64,000 nt of DNA from Dyadobacter luteus (GCF_003383615.1 NZ_QNUL01000003.1:124001-188000); one strand, 5' to 3'; counted from the first letter of the stretch, positions 17,304 through 27,228 are shown. Notes: a model not told the origin generated them from the letters alone. A program made the numbers and translations.

Positions 17304-19574
17304 ATGAACAAAAAGATTAGAAAAGAAGACGCTCTTTACTACCATTCTAAGGGAAGACCAGGGAAGATCCAGGTTATTCCGACCAAAGAAACCAACACAC
17401 AGAGAGACCTTTCTCTCGCCTATTCTCCGGGCGTTGCCGAGCCGTGCCTTGAAATCGCAGAAAATGTCGAAAATGCATACCTCTATACAGCAAAAGGAAA
17501 TCTTGTTGCTGTAATCAGTAATGGTACTGCCGTTCTTGGTCTTGGTGATATCGGTCCGGAAGCATCCAAGCCGGTAATGGAGGGAAAAGGACTGCTGTTC
17601 AAAATATATTCTGACATTGACGTATTCGATATCGAACTTAACACAAAAGATGTGGATGAGTTTGTCAGAACTGTTAAAATCCTGGAACCTACCTTTGGTG
17701 GCGTCAATCTTGAAGATATTAAAGCGCCTGAATGCTTTGAAATAGAAGCCCGCCTGAAGGCTGAGCTGAACATTCCTGTCATGCACGACGATCAGCATGG
17801 AACTGCGATTATCAGTGCTGCTGCCATGTTGAATGCTTTGGTTCTTGTTAAAAAAGACATCAAGGATATTCGTGTTGTAGTTTCTGGTGCGGGTGCTTCT
17901 GCTGTATCTTGCACTAAGCTCTACCTATCGCTTGGGGTAGATCCGAAGAATGTGGCAATGTTTGATACAAAAGGACATATCAATAATGCCCGTACTGATC
18001 TGAATGAGATGAAGAAGCAGTTTGCTACTGACACTCAGTACGACTCGCTGGAACATGCATTGATCGGCGCAGATCTTTTCCTGGGTCTTTCCACTGCCAA
18101 CATTGTATCGAAGGAAATGGTAAAATCCATGGCGAAGGATCCTATCGTACTTGCGATGGCTAATCCGAATCCGGAGATTCCATATCCTGATGCCATCGAA
18201 GCGCGCGAGGATGTAATTATGGCTACAGGTCGTTCTGATTATCCTAACCAGGTTAACAACGTACTTGGTTTTCCGTATATTTTCCGCGGTGCTCTTGACG
18301 TTCGCGCGACGGAAATCAACGAAGAAATGAAGCTGGCGGCGGTTCATGCACTTGCTGAACTGGCACAAAAACCAGTTCCTGATATCGTGAACCTGGCTTA
18401 CAACGAAACCAATATCGTTTTTGGAAATACATATATTATCCCTAAGCCGGTGGATCCACGCCTGCTTACTACTGTAGCTCCTGCTGTAGCCAAAGCAGCG
18501 ATCGCAACAGGTGTAGCACGCAAGATCATTACTGATTGGGATGCATATGAGCAGGAGCTTTCCAACAGACTCGGCAGAAATGAGCAGCTTTCCCGTGTCA
18601 TTCTTAATAAAGCTAAACTGTCTCCTAAAAGAGTTGTCTTTGCAGATGCGGAAAACATACAGGTATTACGTGCAGCACAACAGGTACGCGACGAAGGCAT
18701 TGCTATCCCTATCCTTTTGGGACACAAGGAAACAATTCTTAATCTGATCAAAGAAAGTAAACTTGATCTGACAGACGTTTCAATCGTCGATCCAAGAGCA
18801 GAAGAGAACGAGAGCAGAGTTGATACTTACGCGGCTAAGCTTTACGAGAAAAGGCAACGTAAAGGCCTTACTCCAATTGAAGCAAGACGTACAATTTACT
18901 TCAAGGCGTATTTTGGTGCGATGATGGTTGAGAACGGCGAAGCAGATGCGCTAATCTCGGGTCTTACCAGAACATATCCTGACACGATCCGTCCAGCCTT
19001 GCACGTGATCGGAAAACAGGATGATGTCAATAAGGTAGCGGGGATGTACATTCTCCTGACACCTAAAGGACCATTATTCTTCTCTGATACAACAGTCAAT
19101 CTTGATCCTACGGTAGATGAAATCGTAGAGATTACTGAGCTTACTGCGAGAACGATTGAAAGATTCAACATACAGCCGCGCATTGCTTTGGTAACTTATG
19201 CCAACTATGGCAGTGCTGATGGTAAGGATGCCGAAAAAATGCGAGCAGCTACAGCTATTCTCAAAAAACGTAATCCTTCCATGATTGTAGAAGGTGAAAT
19301 GCAGGCTCACCTTGCTTTCAACACCGATCTGCTCAAAGAGAATCATCCATTCAGTGCGCTTGTGGACGGCGGCGCTAATACCCTGATTTTCCCTAATTTG
19401 TCGGCGAGTAATATCGCATACAATCTGCTGAAAGAAGCAGCCGAATTGGAAACAATCGGGCCTATCCTGTTAGGTATGAAAAAACCGGTACACGTATTGC
19501 AGCTTGGTAGTTCTGTTCGTGAGATCGTAAACATGGTTGCTATCGCAGTTGTAGAGGCACAAATGCAGGAATAA
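17304..19574 (+). CDS. maeB: NADP-dependent malic enzyme with phosphotransacetylase-like domain
   Basis: Oxidative decarboxylation of malate to pyruvate with NADPH. 756 residues. N-terminal malic enzyme part (about 1-430): SLAYSPGVAEPCL, GLGDIGPEASKPVMEGKG, the metal site in MHDDQHGTAII, and the nucleotide loop VVVSGAGASA. C-terminal part (about 430-750) resembles phosphate acetyltransferase (ARRTIYFKAYFGAMMVENGEAD, MYILLTPKGPLFFSDTT); in the MaeB family this domain is regulatory. The frame extends 4 codons to a TTG at 17292, but the ATG at 17304 matches the family. Monocistronic, ended by a hairpin. Confidence 0.96.
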   Translation: MNKKIRKEDALYYHSKGRPGKIQVIPTKETNTQRDLSLAYSPGVAEPCLEIAENVENAYLYTAKGNLVAVISNGTAVLGLGDIGPEASKPVMEGKGLLFKIYSDIDVFDIELNTKDVDEFVRTVKILEPTFGGVNLEDIKAPECFEIEARLKAELNIPVMHDDQHGTAIISAAAMLNALVLVKKDIKDIRVVVSGAGASAVSCTKLYLSLGVDPKNVAMFDTKGHINNARTDLNEMKKQFATDTQYDSLEHALIGADLFLGLSTANIVSKEMVKSMAKDPIVLAMANPNPEIPYPDAIEAREDVIMATGRSDYPNQVNNVLGFPYIFRGALDVRATEINEEMKLAAVHALAELAQKPVPDIVNLAYNETNIVFGNTYIIPKPVDPRLLTTVAPAVAKAAIATGVARKIITDWDAYEQELSNRLGRNEQLSRVILNKAKLSPKRVVFADAENIQVLRAAQQVRDEGIAIPILLGHKETILNLIKESKLDLTDVSIVDPRAEENESRVDTYAAKLYEKRQRKGLTPIEARRTIYFKAYFGAMMVENGEADALISGLTRTYPDTIRPALHVIGKQDDVNKVAGMYILLTPKGPLFFSDTTVNLDPTVDEIVEITELTARTIERFNIQPRIALVTYANYGSADGKDAEKMRAATAILKKRNPSMIVEGEMQAHLAFNTDLLKENHPFSALVDGGANTLIFPNLSASNIAYNLLKEAAELETIGPILLGMKKPVHVLQLGSSVREIVNMVAIAVVEAQMQE

Positions 19575-19593
19575 TTCAAAATCTGCAAGTTAG

Positions 19594-19630
19594 AAAAGCC
19601 GCCTCCTCCAAAAGGCGGCTTTTCTTTTTG
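19594..19630 (+). terminator. Terminator after maeB
   Basis: Perfect 11-bp stem AAAAGCCGCCT (19594-19604) with AGGCGGCTTTT (19613-19623), loop of 8, followed by CTTTTT. Confidence 0.88.
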
Positions 19631-19694
19631 AACGGCATCAGGAATTCGATAAAATTTGTATATTGATAGTTAACGACTAACTAATAAACCTTTT

Positions 19695-20759
19695 ATGAAA
19701 ATAACCCGTCTACTCATTTTATTGCTAGCGCTCTCTGTAAAAGCATTTTCACAAGATTATTCAGATAAAATTACGCTGGTCATACATGGTGGTGCAGGAA
19801 CTATCACCCGCGCCAATATGACTCCTGAACAAGAGACCGCATATCAGGCTGTTCTTAATAACGCCCTGCAACAAGGTCATCAGATCCTGAAAAAAGGTGG
19901 CACCAGCCTGGAGGCTGTCGAAGCAGCGATTATGGTCATGGAAGACTCGCCACTTTTCAATGCCGGAAAGGGTGCTGTGTTTACCAGTGAAGGAAAAAAT
20001 GAGCTTGATGCTTCTGTAATGGTGGGCAACACACTCAAAGCCGGTGCAGTTGCGGGGGTTACCACCGTAAAAAATCCGATCAAGGCGGCGATTGCTGTCA
20101 TGGACAATTCGCCGCATGTGATGATGGCTGGAAAAGGCGCAGACCTTTTTGCGAAACAACAGGGACTGCAAATTGTGGATCCATCCTATTTTTATACCGA
20201 AACACGCTACAAAGCGCTCCAAAGGGCAAAAGCAGAGGAGAAAGTGGAGCTAGACCATACTGAAAACGAAAAGTCAAAATTGAAGAAGGCTCCCAAAACC
20301 GGTCTTAAATATGAAGAGGAGCTGATATTTACTGAAGGGAAAAAATTTGGTACCGTCGGATGTGTTGCACTTGATAAATTTGGAAACCTCGCAGCAGGCA
20401 CTTCCACCGGGGGCATGACGAATAAAAAATATGGGCGTGTAGGCGATGCTCCTATCATCGGTGCCGGAACCTATGCTAACAACGCCACATGTGCAGTTTC
20501 CGCCACCGGGCACGGAGAGTTGTTTATCAGATCAGTAGTCGCGCATGATATCTCAGCTTTGATGGAGTACAAAAGGTTGAGCCTGAAAGAAGCTTCAGAA
20601 TTGGTTGTCATGAAAAAACTGGTTGATATTGGAGGTGAAGGAGGCGTAATTGCGCTGGACAGAAACGGAAATATCAGTATGCCTTTTAATAGTGAAGGTA
20701 TGTATCGCGGATACATCACCGCTGATGGAAAAAGTGAAGTTAAAATTTACAAGGATTGA
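19695..20759 (+). CDS. Secreted isoaspartyl peptidase/L-asparaginase (Ntn hydrolase)
   Basis: 354 residues with a signal peptide (about 1-20). Plant-type asparaginase precursor that self-cleaves before Thr220 in the FGTVGCVALD motif to give two subunits; the new N-terminal Thr hydrolyses isoaspartyl dipeptides or asparagine. Seen: LVIHGGAGTI, NAGKGAVFTSEG, ASVMVG, GTSTGGMTNKKYGRVGDAP and SATGHGE. A charged 30-residue linker (about 178-207) before the cleavage site is the part usually removed. Periplasmic location inferred from the signal. Confidence 0.94.
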   Translation: MKITRLLILLLALSVKAFSQDYSDKITLVIHGGAGTITRANMTPEQETAYQAVLNNALQQGHQILKKGGTSLEAVEAAIMVMEDSPLFNAGKGAVFTSEGKNELDASVMVGNTLKAGAVAGVTTVKNPIKAAIAVMDNSPHVMMAGKGADLFAKQQGLQIVDPSYFYTETRYKALQRAKAEEKVELDHTENEKSKLKKAPKTGLKYEEELIFTEGKKFGTVGCVALDKFGNLAAGTSTGGMTNKKYGRVGDAPIIGAGTYANNATCAVSATGHGELFIRSVVAHDISALMEYKRLSLKEASELVVMKKLVDIGGEGGVIALDRNGNISMPFNSEGMYRGYITADGKSEVKIYKD

Positions 20760-20865
20760 AAGACAGCAGAGTCCTCATTTCTTACCAAATTCAGTATAAA
20801 AAAGATATTAAAATAGTGGGATTCTACGTTGTGATTAAAATGCATTGAGCAACTAACTCCCTTCA

Positions 20866-21966
20866 ATGTTCATGAAAAATATATACCTGATTGCCTTTTT
20901 TAGTCTTTTAACAACTGTATCCGCTTTGGCTACCCACTTAATTGGGGGTGATATCCGGACGGCGCATACCAGTGGTTTAACCTATAATATTTCTGTGATG
21001 CTCTATTTTGATTCGGCATCACCTGTTACAGATAAGCAAATTCTTGTGTGTACGGGAGATGGTTCGACAATCACTGTCGACAGAAGTACATATACTACTT
21101 CTCCTGCAAACCCAAAAATTGGAATTGGGACTTACACCACCAGTTATACCTATGCCAGTCAGGGAATATACCAGGTTTCTACGCAGGTCGACAATCGTAC
21201 AAACGGGATGTTGAACTTTCCAATTGCTGAGCAGCAACCTCTGTTCCTGTGGTCGGTACTTAACACCAACTTTTTAAATTCAACACCAGTATTACCACAT
21301 GGCATATTTGAAGCCGGAATCAGGCAGGCATTTATAGTAGATCTCAAAGCGCAAGACACGGAATCTGATAGTATCAGTTTTGCCCTTCAGAAATTAAGCA
21401 AGCCTTCCCCAGGTACTTGTGGTGTAAGAAGTACGAACAGCAACTATATGTACCCCAACGAGGTAAATTCAGCAGGTACTTTCAAAATTGATAATCAAAC
21501 AAAGCAGTTACGCTGGCTTGCCCCTACTCAAACAGGTAATTACCTTATTTCCTTTGTCATGTATGAATGGCGCGATGGAGTCAGAATTTCTGAAAGCTAC
21601 CGTGAATTTGTTGTTCAGGTTGTAGACAAACCAGGTGAAACGATACAGATACCTCCATATGAAAATGCAGACTTAGGCCCTGTAACCAGTATACCTAATC
21701 CGGACAATACTAAGATATCCATCGCAATAAATGCTTATCCTGTACCAACCACAGATTTTCTCACAGTAAAAGTCTATAGCAATAGTCCTTCTGTAATAAG
21801 TTTGCAAATACTTGATGTACAGGGACGTGTAAGAGATACGTTCAAGACCTCGGCCGTAGAAAGCAGCGTTCAGCATGAATTCGATTTGCGGAACTACACG
21901 AATGGCATTTATCTGATCAAGGCTGCCAATGATAAGGATACGGTTACCAAAAAAATTGTCCGATAA
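20866..21966 (+). CDS. Secreted protein with type IX secretion C-terminal domain
   Basis: 366 residues: signal peptide (about 1-22), a beta-rich region beginning THLIGGDIR, as in Bacteroidota surface proteins that often carry PKD or adhesin-like modules, and a C-terminal T9SS type A sorting domain (about 288-366: NAYPVPTTDFLTV, ISLQILDVQGRV, LRNYTNGIYLIKA, TKKIVR). The protein should cross the outer membrane by T9SS and be released or anchored at the surface. No enzyme motif seen. Start at 20866; the ATG at 20872 is equally possible. Confidence 0.88.
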   Translation: MFMKNIYLIAFFSLLTTVSALATHLIGGDIRTAHTSGLTYNISVMLYFDSASPVTDKQILVCTGDGSTITVDRSTYTTSPANPKIGIGTYTTSYTYASQGIYQVSTQVDNRTNGMLNFPIAEQQPLFLWSVLNTNFLNSTPVLPHGIFEAGIRQAFIVDLKAQDTESDSISFALQKLSKPSPGTCGVRSTNSNYMYPNEVNSAGTFKIDNQTKQLRWLAPTQTGNYLISFVMYEWRDGVRISESYREFVVQVVDKPGETIQIPPYENADLGPVTSIPNPDNTKISIAINAYPVPTTDFLTVKVYSNSPSVISLQILDVQGRVRDTFKTSAVESSVQHEFDLRNYTNGIYLIKAANDKDTVTKKIVR

Positions 21967-21990
21967 TAACTTCCAATATCTTTGCCTTAG

Positions 21991-22021
21991 AAATCCTGCC
22001 CTTGACGGCAGGATTTTTTTA
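21991..22021 (+). terminator. Terminator after the T9SS cargo gene
   Basis: 10-bp stem AAATCCTGCC (21991-22000) with GGCAGGATTT (22007-22016), loop CTTGAC, then a T run. Confidence 0.87.
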
Positions 22022-22195
22022 TTGCTGACTTTACATTACATCGTGTTAACTCAGAGTACCTTAACAGAATAAAACATATTCCGTTAGTGGTGTAATGAAA
22101 TTTATGCGTCATAGAGTATAGACAGACTCCATGTATCTTTTGTGTTTTAATGGATCGGAGTATTGCAGAGATGCATTCAGGTCTGATAGTGTAGC
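22022..22195. other. Intergenic stretch without a recognisable gene
   Basis: Part of the 394-bp gap between the T9SS cargo gene and the lipoprotein hydrolase. A short open frame exists on the minus strand, but it has no family resemblance, reads through the terminator at 21991 and is AT-rich; I see nothing functional here beyond the flanking hairpins. Confidence 0.5.
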
Positions 22196-22224
22196 AAAAA
22201 AATAACACCGAAATATATCGGTGT
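22196..22224 (-). terminator. Hairpin terminator on the minus strand
   Basis: 7-bp stem (22205-22211 with 22218-22224). Read on the minus strand it is followed by TATTTTTTT, so it suits transcripts coming from the hydrolase gene at 22361. Confidence 0.55.
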
Positions 22225-22260
22225 CAGAGATAATTTATCATAGGTTAATTATAATTCGGT

Positions 22261-22289
22261 AAAACGGCTGATTTCTGATCAGTCGTTTT
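22261..22289. terminator. Second hairpin below the hydrolase gene
   Basis: 12-bp stem with one G-U pair (22261-22272 with 22278-22289), loop of 5, AAAACG/CGTTTT at the base. T-rich on both sides; probably the first terminator met by minus-strand transcripts. Confidence 0.55.
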
Positions 22290-22360
22290 CTTTTGTTGGC
22301 AAAGGTCACAAATAATAGCCAGAGTTCAATAAAAGGCCGGTTTTTAATTAATCCGTGCTA

Positions 22361-23251
22361 TTAATAATCCAGCTGAACAGCAATTTTATCCTGAAATAAT
22401 CTGCTTCTGAGCAGCATTTCCCTGATCATGTCAGCATGTGTGTAGGTGATCATGTGACCCGCGTTGAAAAGAAAAATATATTGTGCCTTTTTACTTTTGA
22501 TATGCCTTTTCGCGAATTCGAAATTGGCAGGATCAGCAATCCAGTCATTTCCTCCCTGGATTACAGTCGTTCTCACATCCAGGTTCTGCCAGACAGGTAA
22601 AAGCTTACGTAGTTCATCTGCATGACTATACTTCTCAGCAGTAGCCGTATTGAATTCTCCGGGTAGAAAAAGCTGCACAAAGGAATTTCTTCCCCATTTA
22701 GAAAACCAATAGAATTTTTCCTTTTCCGGATCAATAACAGGAGACACCATAATGAGTTCTTTCACTTCCTCCGGAATCATTGAAACAAGCTTTGCTGCAA
22801 TCGGGGCTCCATAGGAACGTCCCAGCACAACCACTTTTTCTTCTGACTTGTTAAGCGAAAATACAGGAAGTAAAGCTCTGGCCTGCAACTCTATGGAAGT
22901 CACATATTTCCGCTTTTTAAGTCTTGATTTTCCATAACCGATCCTGTCTACCGAAACAATATGATATTTCTTCTGCAGCTCTGCGTCATCCATCAGATTC
23001 ATATATCCCCACAGTGAGCCCGGAGCTCCATGTATAAGAAGAAGCATTGGCAGTGTATCTGCACCCACACTCGCTACCTGCAAAGCAAGGGTATCGTTTT
23101 GGATTAATTTCGTCTCAGGCCGTACGTCTTTGGAAGCATAATGTTTCCTGACCTGTTTAGCCGAGATAATGTATTTGGAGAAGCATGATGACAGAGTCGC
23201 AGACAAAAAAATAACCACAACAGCTGAACGCAGAAATCTAAAGTTACTCAT
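22361..23251 (-). CDS. Alpha/beta hydrolase, predicted lipoprotein
   Basis: 296 residues. N-terminal signal with lipobox-like LSSC (Cys about 23), so probably membrane-anchored and facing the periplasm. Alpha/beta hydrolase core: LLIHGAPGSLWGY (oxyanion loop), SVDRIGYGKS, nucleophile in VLGRSYGAPIA (G-x-S-x-G), Asp in IQGGNDWIADP and His in FNAGHMITYTH, giving a full triad. Substrate unknown. Single gene, divergent from cysE across 191 bp, ended by two hairpins. Confidence 0.9.
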   Translation of the reverse strand: MSNFRFLRSAVVVIFLSATLSSCFSKYIISAKQVRKHYASKDVRPETKLIQNDTLALQVASVGADTLPMLLLIHGAPGSLWGYMNLMDDAELQKKYHIVSVDRIGYGKSRLKKRKYVTSIELQARALLPVFSLNKSEEKVVVLGRSYGAPIAAKLVSMIPEEVKELIMVSPVIDPEKEKFYWFSKWGRNSFVQLFLPGEFNTATAEKYSHADELRKLLPVWQNLDVRTTVIQGGNDWIADPANFEFAKRHIKSKKAQYIFLFNAGHMITYTHADMIREMLLRSRLFQDKIAVQLDY

Positions 23252-23442
23252 GGGGGAATTATTTTAACTCGAAGTCTTTTCAGTTGTAATATTCAATATA
23301 CGACAATTCTAAGGTAAAATGATGCCAAAAGATTATTTTTTTAAGTATTTAACAAAAATTCAACATTTATGTCCGTTTCTTTGTTTATCCGTAAAATGAT
23401 TAGAAATCCTCTTTCGGAGAGAAAAATTAAAAGTGAGAATTA

Positions 23443-24291
23443 ATGACAGCGCAGCAACAGGAAGCTTTTTTTGAACGTTTGAATGAGCAGAATCAAACTT
23501 TTCGTTACAAACTTCCTTCACGGCAGGAGTCTGGTAAATTCATTCAGCAGCTTATTAATTTTCTGTTCCCTATCAGTCAGGATTGCCAACATAACGAAAA
23601 GGCAAAAGATTTACGGGAAGCTTATTCTTCTTTGCGGGATAAATTAGGGTGTATGCTGGATCCTCTGCTTCCAGAGCTCACAGACAGTAAAGAAGATACA
23701 CTCGACCAGATATTTGCCAACATTCCTGAAATATATGACCTGCTGCTTCAGGATGCCAAGGCTATTACAGACAATGATCCTGCCTCAGTAAGTGTAGAAG
23801 AGGTAATTGCGCTCTATCCCGGATTTATGGCAATTGCAACTTACAGAATTGCCCACATTCTGGCGGAACTGAAAATTCCTCTGCTTCCCCGTATGCTGAC
23901 TGAATTTGCACACAGCCAGACAGGAATAGACATTCACCCCAATGCAGTAATCGGTCATTCCTTTTTTATTGACCATGGTACAGGCGTTGTCATTGGCGAA
24001 ACTACTCATATTGGCAACAATGTGAAACTATACCAGGGAGTTACCCTGGGCGCAACACACGTTTCGAAATCGTTGGCTTCACGTAAACGCCATCCTACGA
24101 TCGAAGACAACGTAGTGGTGTATGCAAATGCGACAATTTTAGGAGGAGAGACAGTGATAGGAAAAGACTCCATAATAGGCGGGAATGCCTGGATCGTGAA
24201 AAGCGTACCTCCGTATTCACTGGTCTATCATCAAAGCAAGGTGGAAGTACGCCAGCAGCCTGTTCAGCCTGTTACTGAAGCGTCTTTATAA
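23443..24291 (+). CDS. cysE: Serine O-acetyltransferase
   Basis: Acetylates serine with acetyl-CoA, the committed step to cysteine. 282 residues: helical N-terminal domain (about 1-150) then the left-handed beta-helix with [33 protein letters not shown] and [11 protein letters not shown], where the catalytic His and Asp lie. No cysteine synthase gene is next to it. Convergent with the TetR gene: the two reading frames overlap by 20 bp at their 3' ends and no terminator separates them. Confidence 0.95.
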   Translation: MTAQQQEAFFERLNEQNQTFRYKLPSRQESGKFIQQLINFLFPISQDCQHNEKAKDLREAYSSLRDKLGCMLDPLLPELTDSKEDTLDQIFANIPEIYDLLLQDAKAITDNDPASVSVEEVIALYPGFMAIATYRIAHILAELKIPLLPRMLTEFAHSQTGIDIHPNAVIGHSFFIDHGTGVVIGETTHIGNNVKLYQGVTLGATHVSKSLASRKRHPTIEDNVVVYANATILGGETVIGKDSIIGGNAWIVKSVPPYSLVYHQSKVEVRQQPVQPVTEASL

Positions 24292-24865
24292 AGCGCCTTA
24301 CGCTATCCATGTATATACCCTCTGCCTGTGCCAGAGCATACCGTGGTTGGGTTGTCATGGTAATGGCGATAAAACCATAAGTAAGGCACCACCATTCATA
24401 ATAAGTTTTGGTGACAAGCTCTCCGGCCTTAGGACGCACCCTGGCAATCATTTCCCAAACCGGATTGTCTTTGATATTCATAGCCTGCGAATAGACGCGC
24501 TTTGAATCACAGAATGCACCTTCTATATTGAACATCACCTGGAACACCTCCGGATTCTCAATGGCAAACGTCCAGATGCATTGGGCAGCTTCGACAAGCT
24601 GTTTTTCCGAATTGCCGAAATGACCCTTTATTTTGACGAATTCTGCCTGAAGATAATCGAAGCCTTCAATGCGGATGGCTTCAAGCAGTTTATCTTTACT
24701 ATCGAAGTATTCGTATAAGATCGGTGGGCTGTATTCGATCACTTCCGCTATCTTCCTGATGGAAACCGCAGTCCATCCATCCTCACGTGCAATTTCTTTA
24801 GCTGTCTTAACGATGTCTGAACGTACCTGAATCTTAAGCCGTTCGCGTCGCTCTACAATTCCCAT
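24272..24865 (-). CDS. TetR/AcrR family transcriptional regulator
   Basis: 197 residues from the ATG at 24865 ([11 protein letters not shown]). The frame extends 15 codons to 24910, but that extension is AT-rich, unlike the family and runs into the likely promoter. N-terminal helix-turn-helix (about 10-57): [21 protein letters not shown] and [20 protein letters not shown]. The C-terminal ligand domain (WHG-type, with WEMIARVRP and [13 protein letters not shown]) is like the TetR_C_33/WHG class. Target and ligand unknown; no efflux genes are adjacent. Confidence 0.92.
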   Translation of the reverse strand: MGIVERRERLKIQVRSDIVKTAKEIAREDGWTAVSIRKIAEVIEYSPPILYEYFDSKDKLLEAIRIEGFDYLQAEFVKIKGHFGNSEKQLVEAAQCIWTFAIENPEVFQVMFNIEGAFCDSKRVYSQAMNIKDNPVWEMIARVRPKAGELVTKTYYEWWCLTYGFIAITMTTQPRYALAQAEGIYMDSVRRFIKTLQ

Positions 24866-24897
24866 ACTATATATTTGTTTATATCCGGAGCACCAAT

Positions 24898-24917
24898 AAT
24901 ATACTCTCAAATATACT
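24898..24917. promoter_or_regulatory. Direct repeat upstream of the TetR gene, possible operator
   Basis: AATATACT occurs at 24898-24905 and again at 24910-24917, a 12-bp period, followed by a related ATATAC. It lies 33-52 bp before the TetR start, a usual place for autoregulatory binding. The region is AT-rich, so chance is possible. Confidence 0.3.
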
Positions 24918-25079
24918 TATATACAGCTTATTGCCCAAGCCCTGTCCTTCATATTGAGACAAAATATAGAGAGATTGCCCGTCGAAATGTAGAAGAAAGT
25001 GTACTCACTAATTTTTAAGGCACATTTTAAAAAATCAACTCCTGAAAAAAAATAAAATCTGCGTTACAACATCAGCATA

Positions 25080-27167
25080 TTAGCGGGACACCCCTCCCTT
25101 TTCCAAACGCTCCACCATCTTATAATTAGCCTCCTGCGCCCTGACTTTGATACGGGAATCATCTGTGATTCTCAGGTTATTCTGATAGAGATCCAGACGT
25201 ACAGATTTCTGGTTGTCATTAAAGTAATTGCGCAGTACCTGCCGCACCTGCCCCTTCACATTTTCATCCAGTATGGGAAAACAAACATCAATTCTGCGAT
25301 GTAAATTCCTGTAAGTCCAGTCACAGGATGACAGATAGATTTCATCATTGCCACGATTTCCAAACTGGAAAATTCTGGTATTCTCGATGTACCTGTCCAT
25401 ATGCCTGCTTACTGTAATATTATCACTCAAAGACGGCAACCCGGCAATAAGACTACAACTCTCGCTGATAATGACATGTACGGGTACACCCGCCTGCCCG
25501 GCCTGATACAGTTTATCAATCAGAATATGATCCTGTAGCTGATTTACCTTAATAGTAATGAATGACCGAAGGCCGGCATTGCAATTCGCTATCTCACGAT
25601 CAATCAGATCCACCAGCTTTTTCTGGAGATTAAACTGCGTTACCATTAAATTGTTAAATGGCAGATACTTGTATTTTTTTGGTTCGTCCTGGGTAGATAA
25701 GTAGCCAAAAAGCAACTCTACTTCGTTTGTGAGTTCCCTATCGCTTGTCAGCAGAGCATGATCTACTATCTCGCGGCTTGTAAGCTTATAAAATCCGCCC
25801 GTGCTCAAAAATGCATACCGCTCCCAACCTTTCTGCAATTTCCGTTTTACCAACGCCATTTTTGCGTGCACTTTAAGCCCGGGGACACTGAGTACAATCT
25901 TCACTCCCGCATCACGCATACTCCTGGACCATTGCAAATTCTCGTGAGCATCCATTTTACTGTTGAGTTCGACATACGTGGTTACCCTTTTTCCATTTCT
26001 GGCAGCACTGATCAGAGAATTTAAAATAAATGAATTCGGACTGATCTTATAAAGAGATACGTGAATTTCCCGAACGAAAGGATCCGTAGCCGCTTCACTG
26101 AAAAACCGGACAATAGGTTCATAGGAATTGTAAGGAAGATGTAGCAACTGATCTGCACGCTGGATCGTTTCAAATACCGAAACATGGTCTTCAAACTCCG
26201 GATTCTGCAGTGCTCTCTGTATGGGATAATCAAGTTTTTTACCAAATGACGGAAAATCCGACAGATCCTGCATATGTAGGTAGGAGCCCCTTTGGTGGAA
26301 TTCATTCATGGGTATCCCTGCCTTATTGAACAAGGCACTACGCATGTCTTCAGGCATTCCTGCTTCGTAAAAAAACAAGGAAGGCAACACAAAATTACGT
26401 TTATCCAGCTGCTTAAGGATTCTCTGTGAGATCTGCACCTGGTATTCGTCCTCAATCACCAGCTCTGTGTCGCGCTCAGCCCTGAGCGTATAACTTTCCA
26501 GCACCTCATATCCCGGAAATAAAAGGGAAAGATTCTGCCGGATCACATCTTCCAGAAAAGCTACATGTTTACGACCGTCGGTCTCCGGAAGTTCCAGAAA
26601 ACGACCAAATGGTTCTTCCGGCACATTTACAGTAGCATAGAGATCTTCCTGAAAAAAGTCGCTACGACGCAGACGAACAACCAGATACAACTGCCGGTTT
26701 TCAAAAAAGACCAGTTTGGAGTTTCTCCTTCCATCCAAAAAGATAGGTTGAAGATATCTGAAGAGTTTATTGAGAAAGAAGTTCCTCAGAAACGGAATAT
26801 GTTCTTCGGCAAATTGCTCATCAAAGTAGAGATGTACACCATGTTCATATAAAGCAGGCAAAATACTCCCGGCAAGTATCTCGTGGAATTCGTGTAACTG
26901 ATTTTCCAGTGTCTCATTGACGTGCTCCAGCAATGAGTCGGGAAATATATTCAACTTGGCCCTTATATCACTTGTAACCTCTGCCAAAGCCATCAGGGTT
27001 GTGATACGTACCCTGAAAAACTCCTCAGTCTGATTCGCATACAAACTTAAAAAACGAAGCCTCTCTCTTACCGGAACCGATTCATCATTCGCTTCCAGCA
27101 ATAACCGATAATTATTAGACAGCCAACTTAGGTTTACATCAAAGTAAGGGTGAGTAACATCAATCAT
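25080..27167 (-). CDS. Polyphosphate kinase 1 homologue with altered active-site residues
   Basis: 695 residues from the ATG at 27167 (MIDVTHPYFDVN); the open frame to 27242 has no family support. All four PPK1 domains are recognisable: N domain (LSWLSNNYRLL), head, and two PLD-like C domains. His434 in PGLKVHAKMAL matches the phosphorylated His435 of E. coli. However Lys374 (SLYK) and Lys404 (NSKMD) stand where E. coli has Arg375 and Arg405, Asn596 (RYIENTR) where the second His (RFLEHSR-type motif) is expected, and STGGFY replaces the usual TGN. Activity may be altered. Monocistronic; divergent from the aldo/keto reductase. Confidence 0.93.
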   Translation of the reverse strand: MIDVTHPYFDVNLSWLSNNYRLLLEANDESVPVRERLRFLSLYANQTEEFFRVRITTLMALAEVTSDIRAKLNIFPDSLLEHVNETLENQLHEFHEILAGSILPALYEHGVHLYFDEQFAEEHIPFLRNFFLNKLFRYLQPIFLDGRRNSKLVFFENRQLYLVVRLRRSDFFQEDLYATVNVPEEPFGRFLELPETDGRKHVAFLEDVIRQNLSLLFPGYEVLESYTLRAERDTELVIEDEYQVQISQRILKQLDKRNFVLPSLFFYEAGMPEDMRSALFNKAGIPMNEFHQRGSYLHMQDLSDFPSFGKKLDYPIQRALQNPEFEDHVSVFETIQRADQLLHLPYNSYEPIVRFFSEAATDPFVREIHVSLYKISPNSFILNSLISAARNGKRVTTYVELNSKMDAHENLQWSRSMRDAGVKIVLSVPGLKVHAKMALVKRKLQKGWERYAFLSTGGFYKLTSREIVDHALLTSDRELTNEVELLFGYLSTQDEPKKYKYLPFNNLMVTQFNLQKKLVDLIDREIANCNAGLRSFITIKVNQLQDHILIDKLYQAGQAGVPVHVIISESCSLIAGLPSLSDNITVSRHMDRYIENTRIFQFGNRGNDEIYLSSCDWTYRNLHRRIDVCFPILDENVKGQVRQVLRNYFNDNQKSVRLDLYQNNLRITDDSRIKVRAQEANYKMVERLEKGGVSR

Positions 27168-27228
27168 TTTTGCGGTTAAAAAGCTTATAAATTTGGCACA
27201 ATATAAACACATTTGGCCGGTAAGGGCA

